DNA of 38,958 nt from Actinophytocola sp. (GCA_009377475.1 WHTY01000039.1:1-38958), one strand, 5' to 3'. Counted from the stretch's first letter, positions 23,594 through 32,669 are shown. Notes: generated by a model not told the origin, from the sequence alone. A program made the numbers and translations.

Positions 23594-23819
23594 GGTCCCG
23601 TCCTCTGTGTCGATCGGCTGCCACGCTCTGGCGGCAGCATAGTCCTGTCCCGGCCGCGCCGCCGTGTGTCCGCGTTCGCGCAGTTCAGCAGGTCTGGAAC
23701 ACGATGACACCCGATCGTCACGTTGTGTGTCGCGGCCGACAGTCGTACGGTCAAACGGTATAGGACTTCGACAGATAGTGGTCCGACGCGACCGATCGGC
23801 GGCGAGGAGGTGACCTGCG
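23594..23819. promoter_or_regulatory. Divergent promoter region between ATPase 4 and hypC
   Basis: 226 bp without a gene. It holds GGTATAGGAC (23756-23765), a possible -10 for hypC, the ATAGTGG element (23775-23781) seen near other starts of the locus, and GAGGAGGTGA as a very strong ribosome site for hypC. No perfect long palindrome is seen. Confidence 0.4.
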
Positions 23820-24092
23820 ATGTGTCTCGGGATTCCGGGTGAGGTCCTTGAGGTCGACAGCGAGCAGCCTGACCTGGCGAAAGTGGCGGTCAGCGGCGTC
23901 AAGCGGAAGATCAATGTCGGTCTGCTGTCGGATGATCCGCCGGTCCCCGGCGACTGGGTGCTGATCCACGTGGGGTTCGCGTTGTCGAAGATCGATGAGG
24001 ATGAGGCGGCGGCGGCGCTGGCGTTTCTGAATGACCTCGGTCAGTCGTATGAGGACGAGTTGGCCGCGTTACGCGACTCGCAGATCGAGTAG
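23820..24092 (+). CDS. hypC: Hydrogenase assembly chaperone HypC
   Basis: 90 residues opening with MCLGIPGEVLEV; the essential Cys2 is present. HypC carries the Fe(CN)2CO moiety from HypD to the large-subunit precursor. GGAGGTGA upstream fixes the start. hypD follows 13 bases later and hypE overlaps hypD, giving a tight hypCDE operon. No hypA, hypB or hypF accompanies it in this window. Confidence 0.95.
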   Translation: MCLGIPGEVLEVDSEQPDLAKVAVSGVKRKINVGLLSDDPPVPGDWVLIHVGFALSKIDEDEAAAALAFLNDLGQSYEDELAALRDSQIE

Positions 24093-24105
24093 GTGAGGAG
24101 GCGCG

Positions 24106-25242
24106 ATGCGCTTCGTTGATGAGTTCCGTGACGCCGAGAAGGCCCGCGCGCTGTCGGCCGAGATCGCGAACCTGTGTGAACCGGGCCGTGAGTACAAGTT
24201 CATGGAGGTGTGTGGCGGGCACACCCACACGATCTACAAGCATGGCATCGAGGATTATCTGCCGGAGAACATCCGGTTGGTGCACGGGCCTGGGTGTCCG
24301 GTGTGCGTGATCCCGATGGGTCGGGTGGATGATGCGATCCACATCGCCAGCCAGCCGGATGTGGTGATGACGTCGTTCGGCGACATGATGCGCGTCCCCG
24401 GCTCGGGTGGGAACTTCTTCGACTCCAACGCCGAGGGCACCAACATCCGCATGGTGTACTCGCCGCTGGACTCGCTGAAGATCGCGCGGCAGAACCCGGA
24501 CACGCACGTGGTGTTCATGGCGATCGGGTTCGAGACCACGACGCCGTCAACGGCGATGACGTTGAAACGCGCGGCCGCGGAGGGGATCGAGAACTTCTCG
24601 GTGTTCTGCAACCACGTCACGATCATCCCGGCGATCAAGGCGATCCTGGACTCGCCGGACCTGCGGTTGGATGGCTTCATCGGGCCGGGGCATGTGTCGA
24701 CGGTGATCGGTTGCCGGCCGTATGAGTTCATCGCCGGTGACTATCACAAGCCGGTGGTGGTGGCGGGGTTCGAGCCGTTGGACATTCTGCAGTCGATCTA
24801 TCAGCTTTTGCTGCAACTGCGGGAGGGTCGTTGTGTGGTGGAGAACCAGTACGCGCGGGTGGTGCCGTGGGCTGGCAACACCGTGGCGTTGAAGGCGATC
24901 GCGGAGACGATGGTGTTGCGGCCGTACTTCGAATGGCGCGGTTTGGGGTTCATCTCGCACTCGGCGATGCGGGTGCGCGACGAGTTCGCCGCCTTCGACG
25001 CGGAACGCATCTTTGAGATGCCGGGGGTGCGGGTGGCGGACCCGAAGGCGTGTCAGTGCGGTGAGGTGCTCAAGGGAGTGTTGAAGCCGTGGGAGTGCAA
25101 GGTGTTCGGCACCGCCTGCACCCCGGAGACGCCGATCGGCACCTGCATGGTCTCGCCCGAGGGGGCGTGTGCCGCGTACTACAACTACGGCCGCTTCACC
25201 CGCACGCGGATCAGAGAGGCCAGCGCCCATGAGCCCGTCTGA
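24106..25242 (+). CDS. hypD: Hydrogenase maturation protein HypD (Fe-CN/CO scaffold)
   Basis: 378 residues, full length for the family. Diagnostic blocks are present: MEVCGGHTHTIYKHG, GPGCPVCVIPMG, GFETTTPSTA, and the C-terminal cysteines CQCGEVLKG, KPWECKVFGTACTPE and GTCMVSPEGAC, several of which bind the [4Fe-4S] cluster. HypD with HypC assembles the Fe(CN)2CO group. Codon use from here to hypE is slightly less GC-rich at third positions than in the neighbouring ATPases (many GGT, GTG and TTG). Confidence 0.96.
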   Translation: MRFVDEFRDAEKARALSAEIANLCEPGREYKFMEVCGGHTHTIYKHGIEDYLPENIRLVHGPGCPVCVIPMGRVDDAIHIASQPDVVMTSFGDMMRVPGSGGNFFDSNAEGTNIRMVYSPLDSLKIARQNPDTHVVFMAIGFETTTPSTAMTLKRAAAEGIENFSVFCNHVTIIPAIKAILDSPDLRLDGFIGPGHVSTVIGCRPYEFIAGDYHKPVVVAGFEPLDILQSIYQLLLQLREGRCVVENQYARVVPWAGNTVALKAIAETMVLRPYFEWRGLGFISHSAMRVRDEFAAFDAERIFEMPGVRVADPKACQCGEVLKGVLKPWECKVFGTACTPETPIGTCMVSPEGACAAYYNYGRFTRTRIREASAHEPV

Positions 25243-26344
25243 ACGGGTCTCGACCCGCACCGATCAGCCCACCGACCGGGAGCAGCAGGTGCTGGACCGG
25301 ATTGAGAAGGCGCGGCGCCGTAAACCGAAGGTGCGCGAGGAACGCATCACGTCGGCGCACGGTGCTGGTGGGAAGGCGACGCAGACGCTGGTCGAGGCGG
25401 TGTTCCTGGACGCGTTCCGCAACCCGGCACTCGAACCGCTCGGTGACGCCGCCCAGTTGACGGTGGGGGACGCGCGCCTGGCGATGACGACGGACTCGTT
25501 CGTGGTGTCGCCGTTGTTCTTCCCCGGCGGCACCATCGGGGACCTCGCCGTCAACGGCACCGTCAACGACCTCGCGGTCACCGGAGCCACACCCCTCTAC
25601 CTGTCCTGCGGGTTCATCCTCGAGGAAGGTTTCCCCGTCGCCGATCTGCGGCGCATCGTGTCGTCCATGACAGCCGCCGCTGAGGCCGCTGGGGTGATGC
25701 TGGTGACCGGTGACACCAAAGTCGTGGGTAAGGGCACCGGCGACGGGTGCTACATCAACACCACCGGCATCGGCGTGCTCGACCCGGACCGCGCGTTGGG
25801 TATCGAGACCGCGTGCCCCGGCGACGCCGTGATCGTGTCCGGCCCGGTCGGCGACCATGGCATCACGATCATGCTGGCACGCGGCGAACTCGACATCGAA
25901 GCCGACCAACTCGAGTCCGACACCGCCCCACTCCACGACCTCTGCCGCACCCTGCTGGACGCGGTGCCGGGGGTGCGGGCGATGCGCGACGCCACCAGGG
26001 GCGGCGTCGCCACCATCCTCAACGAGGTCGCGCAGGCCGCGCAGGTGTCCGTCGTCGTCAACGAGAACACCGTTCCGGTGCGCGACGAAGTCCGCGGTGC
26101 GTCCGAACTGTTGGGCATCGATCCGCTCTACGTCGCCTGCGAAGGACGTCTGGTGGCCATTGTGGACGGTGACAAGGCGAACGACGCGCTCGCCGCGCTA
26201 CGACAACACCCGCTCGGCACCGACGCCGCGATCATTGGCCACGTCGGCGACGACCCACCCGGCATGGTGCTCATCAACACCACCTTCGGCGGCACCCGCA
26301 TCATGGACCTCCTCGTCGGCGACCCCCTGCCCCGCATCTGCTGA
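25229..26344 (+). CDS. hypE: Hydrogenase maturation protein HypE (carbamoyl dehydratase)
   Basis: 371 residues from ATG 25229, overlapping hypD by 14 bases, with AGAGAGG upstream. The family landmarks AHGAGGKATQTL, TTDSFVVSPLFFPGG, TGDTKVV and the C-terminal PRIC are all present; the last Cys receives the carbamoyl group from HypF and turns it into cyanide. It has about 45 extra residues at the N-terminus before the AHGAGGK block. HypF must lie elsewhere in the genome. Confidence 0.96.
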   Translation: MSPSERVSTRTDQPTDREQQVLDRIEKARRRKPKVREERITSAHGAGGKATQTLVEAVFLDAFRNPALEPLGDAAQLTVGDARLAMTTDSFVVSPLFFPGGTIGDLAVNGTVNDLAVTGATPLYLSCGFILEEGFPVADLRRIVSSMTAAAEAAGVMLVTGDTKVVGKGTGDGCYINTTGIGVLDPDRALGIETACPGDAVIVSGPVGDHGITIMLARGELDIEADQLESDTAPLHDLCRTLLDAVPGVRAMRDATRGGVATILNEVAQAAQVSVVVNENTVPVRDEVRGASELLGIDPLYVACEGRLVAIVDGDKANDALAALRQHPLGTDAAIIGHVGDDPPGMVLINTTFGGTRIMDLLVGDPLPRIC

Positions 26345-26518
26345 GGTCCCGCCAGCGTCGATGTTCGTGTCCTTCATGGACTACGACGTTCCAGTGTGCG
26401 TGTGCCGCACGTAGCCGGACCACATGGGCCGCGACGGAAAAGTGTCGTGCTGCGCTGTGGTGCGGGACACATCCGCTGCGCACGATAAAACTCCTCCCCA
26501 TCGGTGCAGGAGGAACAG

Positions 26519-27871
26519 ATGAAGTTCAGGCACTCACTCGGAATCGCGGGCGCGGCGGTCGCATCGGTGGTTGTCGCGGTGGCCATCATCGCCGGCGGAC
26601 AGCCGAACGTGGCCAACGCAGCGGCGGACGAGCCCAAGGTGGCCTTGGGTACCGAATATGTACCCAAGGCCACCTTGGGCACCAGCCTGCCGGAGTACGA
26701 CATCACCGATTCCTACGTGTCCGGCGTTTCGGCGGGTGGCTACATGGCCAACCAGTTGCACGTCGCTCATTCCGGCGTGTTCGAGGGCGCGGGCATCTTC
26801 GCTGCGGGGCCGTACTACTGCGCCGAGGGCGACCTCAACACGGCGTTGTATGCCTGCATGGACACGTTCATGGCCCGCAAGTCGCCCGGCGAGTTCGTCC
26901 AGCTGACGAAGGACCGGGCCGCGCGGGGCACGGTCGATCCGGTGGAGAACCTGGCGGGCGATCCAGTGTGGCTGTATCACGGCACGAACGACGACACCGT
27001 CGCCGAGGCGGTGTCGGACGACCTGGCGACCTACTACGAGATGCTGGGCTAGACCGTCACCTATTCGAAGAACTCTCCGGCAGGGCACGGGTGGGTCAGT
27101 CCGAAGGGGACGGTCTCCTGTTCAGCGACCGCGTCGCCGTACATGAACGACTGCGGCACGGACGAGCCAGGAAACATGCTCAGCCACCTGGTCGGCGACG
27201 TCAAGGCACCGGCGTCCTCACCGAGCGGCCAGACGCTCCAGTTCGACCAGAACCAGTACGTCCCGGGCGGCAACGCGTCCGCCATCAGCCTGGCAGACAC
27301 CGGATTCGCCTACGTTCCCCAAGCGTGTGAGATCGAGGCGTGCACGCTGATGGTCGCGCTGCATGGCTGCTACCAGTACCACGGCCGGATCGGCGACGCC
27401 TTCATGCGACAGTCCTATTTGAACGAGTACGCCGACACCAACGACATGATCGTGCTGTACCCGCAGACCACCAAGAGCGACTCCAACCCGATGAACCCGC
27501 GGGGCTGTTTCAACTGGTGGGCCTACGGCGAGGACACCGCATACGCCGAGCACGGCGGCAAGCAGATCACCACGATCATGAACATGGTCGACGCCCTCGG
27601 CGGCGGTGCGGGCGGCACGGACCCGACGACCACAACGACGACCGCACCCACCTCGACCACGACCGCGACGACCACGACAACGACAACGACGGACCAGCCC
27701 GAGCCGAGCTGCGTCACCGACGACAACTACGCCCACACCCAGGCGGGTCGCGCCTACCAGCAGGGCGGCTACACCTACGCCAACGGCTCCGATCAGTACT
27801 TGGGGCTCTGGAACACCTACACGCGAAGCTCCATCAAGGAGACCTCGCCCGGCTACTGGGTCACCTGCTGA
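26519..27871 (+). pseudogene. Secreted PHB-depolymerase-like esterase, interrupted by an in-frame TAG
   Basis: ATG 26519 follows CAGGAGGAACAG. A signal peptide is followed by a GVSAGG nucleophile box and GTNDDTV (Asp) before TAG at 27050-27052 (codon 178). The same frame then continues for 270 more codons with VALHGC (oxyanion His), GCFNWWAYG, a Thr-rich linker (about 27630-27700) and a C-terminal domain like that of actinobacterial extracellular PHB depolymerases. Both halves fit one typical enzyme, so a single base change (for example TGG or CAG to TAG) broke it. A sequencing error is possible. A 21-bp hairpin lies inside codons 38-54. Confidence 0.8.
26632..26680. repeat. 21-bp perfect inverted repeat inside a coding region
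   Basis: The arms 26632-26652 and 26660-26680 are exact reverse complements with a 7-nt loop CGAATAT. Each arm contains a smaller symmetric core CCAAGG-N3-CCTTGG. In protein it reads PKVALGT-EYV-PKATLGT, just after the signal peptide. Such an element looks inserted in frame rather than selected for protein function. Confidence 0.8.
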
Positions 27872-27904
27872 CGCACGCACCACAGGCCCGGTGCGAGCGA
27901 GGTG

Positions 27905-28915
27905 TCAGAACGCCAGGGTGATGACCGTGGCGGCGTAGATGGCGATGAGCAGGATGCCGTCGAACCCGAGCCGCCACCAGCCCCGCCGCTGCCGGACCAG
28001 CAACCCGCCGAGCAGGACGGCGGTCATCAGGAGCGTGGCCGTGATCAGGAAAAGCTGGTCCTGGGTGGCGGCGTGGAACAGCGAGCCGCCGCGGAAGGCG
28101 GCGTCGCCGATCACGAGGTTCAGCGCGTCGAGGCTGTTGCCGCCGATGACCGCCGCGATGGCGAGCGTGAGCGCGCCCCGCCGGACGGCGGTGATCGCGG
28201 TGACGGTCTCCGGCAACGCGTTGATCAAGCCCATGAAGACCGCACCGACCAGCCCGGCGCCCAGCCCGGTCGCGGCCACGAGCCGCGCGGCCGCCCAGGC
28301 GACCGCCCAACCGCCCGCCGTCACGGTCAGCGCGACCGGCACGAACTCCGCCCACAGCGAGCCGGTGCCGCGGTGGCTGAACCGGTGGTCGTTGTGCTCT
28401 TCGTCAGCAGGCGTTTCGCGAGTGCGCACCGGGCGCCACAGCGGGTAGTCCTGGCTCTGGATCAGCCGCAGCCCACCGAGGTAGAGCAGCACCATCACCG
28501 GCGACACCGGGTGCATGCCGAGGACCGACACCTGCGGGCCGAGCGACGCCAGCAGCGCGGTGCCGAGCAGCACGATCAGCAAGCAGCCGAACAGCAGATT
28601 CTGCGCGGACGCCGCGGCATGTTCGAGGTTGACACGGCGATACGCCGCATCGGCCGCCACGATCGCCAGCGTCTGCACCGCGATGCCGCCCACCGCGTTG
28701 CTGTAGGCCAACTCGCCGTTGCCCGCGGCGGCGCTGGCGCCGGTCATCACGATGCCGGACAGCGACGTGACGAGGCCGAAGAGGACCGCACCGAAGAACG
28801 CCTGTCCCCAACCGGTCCGAGCGGCGAGGGTGTCGGCCAGGCCGACCAGCCGGATACTGCCGATGATGGTCGCCACTCCGGCACCGGCGAACGCGAGCAC
28901 CGCCCAGGTCAGCAT
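27905..28915 (-). CDS. Sodium/calcium exchanger (CaCA) family membrane protein
   Basis: 336 residues, about ten membrane segments in two halves joined by a cytoplasmic loop (RETPADEEHNDHRFSH). The two alpha repeats are visible: LFGLVTSLSGIVMTG in the first half, and GLINALPETVTAI followed by VIGGNSLDALN in the second, the ion-coordination region of the family. It exchanges Ca2+ or another cation for Na+ or H+. It is unrelated to the hydrogenase genes as far as the sequence shows. Confidence 0.85.
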   Translation of the reverse strand: MLTWAVLAFAGAGVATIIGSIRLVGLADTLAARTGWGQAFFGAVLFGLVTSLSGIVMTGASAAAGNGELAYSNAVGGIAVQTLAIVAADAAYRRVNLEHAAASAQNLLFGCLLIVLLGTALLASLGPQVSVLGMHPVSPVMVLLYLGGLRLIQSQDYPLWRPVRTRETPADEEHNDHRFSHRGTGSLWAEFVPVALTVTAGGWAVAWAAARLVAATGLGAGLVGAVFMGLINALPETVTAITAVRRGALTLAIAAVIGGNSLDALNLVIGDAAFRGGSLFHAATQDQLFLITATLLMTAVLLGGLLVRQRRGWWRLGFDGILLIAIYAATVITLAF

Positions 28916-29233
28916 CGCTCAGCCGCGCCGTCTCGTGCACTGGACACGGACGTGGCGGCCGACGCCGACGGGCTGCCTCGCCATGGACGGTGACTACCTC
29001 CGTTGCGCTGTCCCTACACGTCACGCCAGGTCGACGTCGTAAGCGCACCGCCCGGGCTCCTGCCTGACCGCACAACAAGAACGGTAAGACTACGGAAACC
29101 GTCAGCCTGCCCGTTATTCACTCGATAGTGGAAATAAGAGAAATGAGTCGCTAGCGTTTTTCGCGACATAGTTCTTTCCGTGGCCGGGAGGCCCCATGAA
29201 CACCTCGACGTCGACCGTGGCGGGGTAGCCGTC
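28916..29233. other. Divergent intergenic region with a short leader frame
   Basis: 318 bp between the exchanger (minus) and the muramidase (plus). No protein gene larger than the 10-codon leader at 29196-29228 is seen. 29080-29190 is distinctly A/T-rich and probably contains the muramidase promoter. GTCGC-N11-GCGAC (29142-29165 region) could form a weak stem. Confidence 0.5.
29196..29228 (+). CDS. Possible 10-residue leader peptide ahead of the muramidase gene
   Basis: ATG 29196 follows GGGAGG at ideal spacing and encodes MNTSTSTVAG then TAG at 29226-29228, five bases before the muramidase ATG at 29234. It could couple or attenuate translation of the muramidase. It may also be chance. Confidence 0.35.
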   Translation: MNTSTSTVAG

Positions 29234-30598
29234 ATGCGCCCGCCATACCGGCGACACGGATTCCTGGTACGGGCCGCCCTCGCGTTCGCGGTGGCCGCCG
29301 CGCTCGTGCTGAGTCTGTGGTCCGTCAACGCGGTCATCGACCTGTCAAGCGACACCGACACGGCCGTGCCCGGCTCGGCCGCATCCACGCGGTCAGCGCC
29401 CGACTCGGTGCGAACCGATCCACCGACACCAGGACGCGAGCGACCGACGCAAGAGCCGACGACGTCGGCCGACCGCGACGCCGCACCGCGCGACGCGGCA
29501 CCGTCGGCGCTGGCGCGGAGCTGGCCCGACCGCCTGCCTTCCCTCGTCAGTTCCGCGCTCCCGCAGCTCCCCGGCACGGACGAGTCGGCGACCGAACCGC
29601 GATCACCCGGCGCGACGAGCGGCGGCAATGAGAGCGACGAGCCGGGGCCAGGTGGCGACCCAGGCCCCGGCATCCCTGGGCCGCCTGCGATCGCGCCGCC
29701 GGACGCGCCCCAGCCACCGAAGGCCGACACGCGAGAGGTCGACAGGACCCGGGACACCGCGACAGCGGCGGTGACCGCCGTGCCGCGCACGGTCAACGGC
29801 ATCGACGTCGACGCCTACGTCCGCAAGTACAGCACCGAGATGGGATCGCAGATCCGGCGTGTCGAACGCAGCATCGCCGGGACTGTGCCCGACCCCCGCC
29901 CGCCCGACACCAGCCCGCCCGGCACGCGTCCCAAGGACGACGGCGGGAAGCCCCGCCGTGACACGTCGCAGCGACCGCGCGGCGACGTCCGGGGCATCGA
30001 CGTCAGCGGGTGGCAGAAGAACGTCAACTGGCAGTACTGGTGGCGGAAGGGCAAGCGCTTCGCCTACGTCAAAGCCACCGAGGGCACCGGGTACCGGAAT
30101 CCGTACTTCCCCCAGCAGTACAACGGTTCCCGCAATGTCGGCATGATTCGAGGTGCCTATCACTTCGCGCTGCCCAACCGGTCGAGCGGCGCCGCCCAGG
30201 CCGTCTACTTCACCACGCACGGCGGCGGCTGGACACGCGACGGCAAGACGTTGCCCGGCGCGCTCGATCTCGAATGGAACCCCTACGGGCCGGCCTGCTA
30301 CGGCAAGTCGAAGGCCGGTATGCGGTCGTGGATCAGATCGTTCCACGACACCTACCGGGCCCGCACCGGCCGCTGGCCCGTCATCTACACCTCCACGAGC
30401 TGGTGGAACCACTGCGTCGACGGCGGTCACAGCTTCGGCGAGACCGTGCCGCTCTGGGTCGCCCGCTACGCCAGCAACGTCGGCGCGTTGCCGCGCGGCT
30501 GGAGCCGGTACACGTTCTGGCAGTACAGCAGCGATCCCATCGACCAGAACAAGTTCAACGGCAAATACGCCCGACTCCGGGCGCTCGCCAACGGCTAG
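29234..30598 (+). CDS. Exported GH25 muramidase (lysozyme)
   Basis: 454 residues from ATG 29234. One membrane or signal segment at residues 11-35 is followed by about 210 residues of Pro/Thr/Gly-rich linker. The C-terminal GH25 domain starts at GIDVSGWQ (D256) and contains the catalytic DLE (D345, E347) and VWVARY/WQYS-like blocks. GH25 enzymes cut the glycan chain of peptidoglycan between N-acetylmuramate and N-acetylglucosamine. The protein probably stays tethered and acts in cell-wall remodelling. The upstream GTG at 29180 lacks a ribosome site. Confidence 0.88.
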   Translation: MRPPYRRHGFLVRAALAFAVAAALVLSLWSVNAVIDLSSDTDTAVPGSAASTRSAPDSVRTDPPTPGRERPTQEPTTSADRDAAPRDAAPSALARSWPDRLPSLVSSALPQLPGTDESATEPRSPGATSGGNESDEPGPGGDPGPGIPGPPAIAPPDAPQPPKADTREVDRTRDTATAAVTAVPRTVNGIDVDAYVRKYSTEMGSQIRRVERSIAGTVPDPRPPDTSPPGTRPKDDGGKPRRDTSQRPRGDVRGIDVSGWQKNVNWQYWWRKGKRFAYVKATEGTGYRNPYFPQQYNGSRNVGMIRGAYHFALPNRSSGAAQAVYFTTHGGGWTRDGKTLPGALDLEWNPYGPACYGKSKAGMRSWIRSFHDTYRARTGRWPVIYTSTSWWNHCVDGGHSFGETVPLWVARYASNVGALPRGWSRYTFWQYSSDPIDQNKFNGKYARLRALANG

Positions 30599-30656
30599 GC
30601 GGCGCGCTACCGGGGGCGCGGGTCTGGGTGCGCTGCAACCGGGAGCGTCGGCGTTG

Positions 30657-31778
30657 TCAGTCGTCGCGTGCTGCCACGCCGATGTCGGGGAAGTCGGTGA
30701 ACACGCCGTCGACGCCGAGGTCGTAGTACGTGCGGAGTTCGCCCGCGAGGTCGCCGTGCTCGGCCGGGTCGTCCGACGAGCGGTAGTCGCTTGGCAGGAA
30801 CACGTTCTCCGCGCGGAAGGTGTACGGGTGCACGACGAGTCCGGCGTCGTGGGCATCCGGCACCAGGTCGGTCGGCGCCCCGAGTGAGCCGTCGTCGTTC
30901 CAGCTGATGACCATCGTCTTCTCCGGGCCGACGCCGTCGGCGTAGGTCGCGATCTCGGCGAGCCCTTCCCGCGTGACCATGTCCGCGTAGGTGCGCTCGT
31001 CACCGGCCTCGGTGAAGTCGTACGGCTGGCCGTCTGTCCACACCAACTGGACCAGCGGCACCCGCACGGCCTTTTCGAGCGCTTTGAGGTTGCTGACCTC
31101 GAACGACTGCACGAACACCTTGGCGTTCTTGTGGTTCAGGCCGTTGCGGGTGAGGGTGCGCACCAGCGGCGATTCCAGCGGCAGCCCGATGGACGAGAAG
31201 TAGCTCGGGTGCTTGGTCTCGGGGTAGATGCCGATGTCGCGGTCGAGTTCGCGGGACAGCCGCCGGGTCAGGTCGATGACTTCCTGGAACGTCGGCACCT
31301 CGTAGCGGCCGTCGTAGCGCGTGTTGTCAGGGCGCAGTTGCGGCAGCCGTTCCTTGGCGCGCAACGTCTTCAGCTCGGCGAGCGTGAAGTCCTCGGTGAA
31401 CCAGCCGGTGACCTCGACGCCGTCGATGGTTTTCGTGGTCTTACGGTCGGCGAACTCGGGGCGCTCGGCGACGTCGGTGGTGCCGCTGATCTCGTTCTCG
31501 TGCCGCGCGACCAGCACCCCGTCCTTGGTGGCGACCAGGTCCGGCTCGATGTAGTCCGCGCCCATCCGCGCCGCCAGCTCGTACGCCGCGAGCGTGTGCT
31601 CCGGCCGGTGACCGGACGCGCCGCGGTGCCCGATCACGAGCGGTTGCCGCTCCGCGCCGGGACGTGCCACCCCACCCCGGTTACCCGGTGCGCCAGCGGC
31701 GGGCGGGAGGACGGCGAGGCCCGCCACCGTGACCACCGTGGCGGCGAGAACGAGTCGGGGCAGCAGCGAGACGGCCAT
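30657..31778 (-). CDS. Secreted glycerophosphodiester phosphodiesterase
   Basis: 373 residues from ATG 31778 with GGAGG seven bases upstream. A signal peptide ends near AGA-PG (residue 30). The GDPD core is clear: IGHRGASGHRPEHTLAAY (H51, R52, E60), YIEPDLV (E78, D80) and H93, then ETKHP. It hydrolyses glycerophosphodiesters or phospholipids to an alcohol and glycerol 3-phosphate with a divalent metal. It resembles the GlpQ-type secreted enzymes. It is a single gene facing the muramidase. Confidence 0.9.
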   Translation of the reverse strand: MAVSLLPRLVLAATVVTVAGLAVLPPAAGAPGNRGGVARPGAERQPLVIGHRGASGHRPEHTLAAYELAARMGADYIEPDLVATKDGVLVARHENEISGTTDVAERPEFADRKTTKTIDGVEVTGWFTEDFTLAELKTLRAKERLPQLRPDNTRYDGRYEVPTFQEVIDLTRRLSRELDRDIGIYPETKHPSYFSSIGLPLESPLVRTLTRNGLNHKNAKVFVQSFEVSNLKALEKAVRVPLVQLVWTDGQPYDFTEAGDERTYADMVTREGLAEIATYADGVGPEKTMVISWNDDGSLGAPTDLVPDAHDAGLVVHPYTFRAENVFLPSDYRSSDDPAEHGDLAGELRTYYDLGVDGVFTDFPDIGVAARDD

Positions 31779-31997
31779 GCGCGGACCTCCAGGTCGGGTG
31801 TGATTGCCGGGGCAACGCCCAGGCGGCAACCATTCCCGAGCTGGACGACGCCCAGTTGATCACGAACGTACCGTCCGGTGGCCACGCCGTGAACTCCGCC
31901 AGCGAGGCGACTCTCCGCCAGCCGTCCCGGGGCGCGGCAGGCATCGACGTCGATCAGCGGGTGCCGCAGGCCGACGTCGATGCCCATGGGGACGGCG

Positions 31998-32669
31998 TCA
32001 CTGTGCCGCCGCAGGGTGGGTGCGCACGACCGGTGTCGGTACCGTGCCGCGCCACATGTGCAGGGCCAACGGCCACAGCGCCACGAGTCCGGCCGCCGCC
32101 TGGACGTAGAACTGGACCGCACCGAGCGGCACGAAGCGGGACACCGCGAGCACGATCAACGACGTCGCGACGACCTGGCTCCACGGTGCGCCCAGGATGT
32201 CGCTGACCAGCACGGCTTTCGCGAAGCCCGCGACGCCGATCGCGAAGCTGATCGCGCCGACCGCCAGCACGGGGATGAACACCGGCGCCAACTCCTGCTG
32301 CGCCGCCGCGACGTCGCCGCCGCTTCGTGCCACCGCGAACGCTGTGAACTCCAGTCCCGGCAGGACGACGTACAGGAAGCTGCCGAACAGTACCCACGGC
32401 AGCGCCCACGCGTATCGGTTCTCCCCCGCGTCCCGCAGCTGCGCGCGAATCGCGACGAACGCCAGCGCGATCAGCGCGACTCCGAGCACCGTGAGGAGAT
32501 GCACGGCCGCCCACATGGTCGTGTTCGCCTCGGCGGCCGCAGCGACGGCGTCCGCGTCGGGCAGCCGCGTGATGTACGGGTGCGCGACGAGCGCGACGAG
32601 CATCACCACGGGTGCCACCGCCAGTGCGGCAGCGCCGTAGCGACTTCTGGTTGTCTTGGTCGATGTCAT
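31998..32669 (-). CDS. Small multi-pass membrane protein of unknown function
   Basis: 223 residues from ATG 32669. About six hydrophobic segments (for example AALAVAPVVMLVALVAHPYI and LPWVLFGSFLYVVLPGLEF) and no enzyme motif. It starts 23 bases after the methyltransferase gene on the same strand and is probably co-transcribed with it. I do not recognise a named family. Confidence 0.7.
   Translation of the reverse strand: MTSTKTTRSRYGAAALAVAPVVMLVALVAHPYITRLPDADAVAAAAEANTTMWAAVHLLTVLGVALIALAFVAIRAQLRDAGENRYAWALPWVLFGSFLYVVLPGLEFTAFAVARSGGDVAAAQQELAPVFIPVLAVGAISFAIGVAGFAKAVLVSDILGAPWSQVVATSLIVLAVSRFVPLGAVQFYVQAAAGLVALWPLALHMWRGTVPTPVVRTHPAAAQ

Noticed and set aside
27630..27700. ACGACC-rich tract as a CRISPR or tandem repeat array
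   Set aside because: It is a Thr-rich protein linker with irregular codons, not regular repeats with spacers.
27143..27871. Separate gene for the second half of the PHB-depolymerase-like region
   Set aside because: ATG 27143 lacks a ribosome site and signal peptide, and the frame is continuous with the upstream half apart from one TAG.
28916..29060. Possible metal (Mn or Ca) riboswitch ahead of the exchanger gene
   Set aside because: I looked for the conserved core of the yybP-ykoY class and others on the minus strand; short stems exist but no conserved core could be matched.
29080..29195. c-di-AMP (ydaO) riboswitch ahead of the muramidase
   Set aside because: This class often precedes cell-wall hydrolases in actinobacteria, but the conserved core segments are not present in this short A/T-rich stretch.
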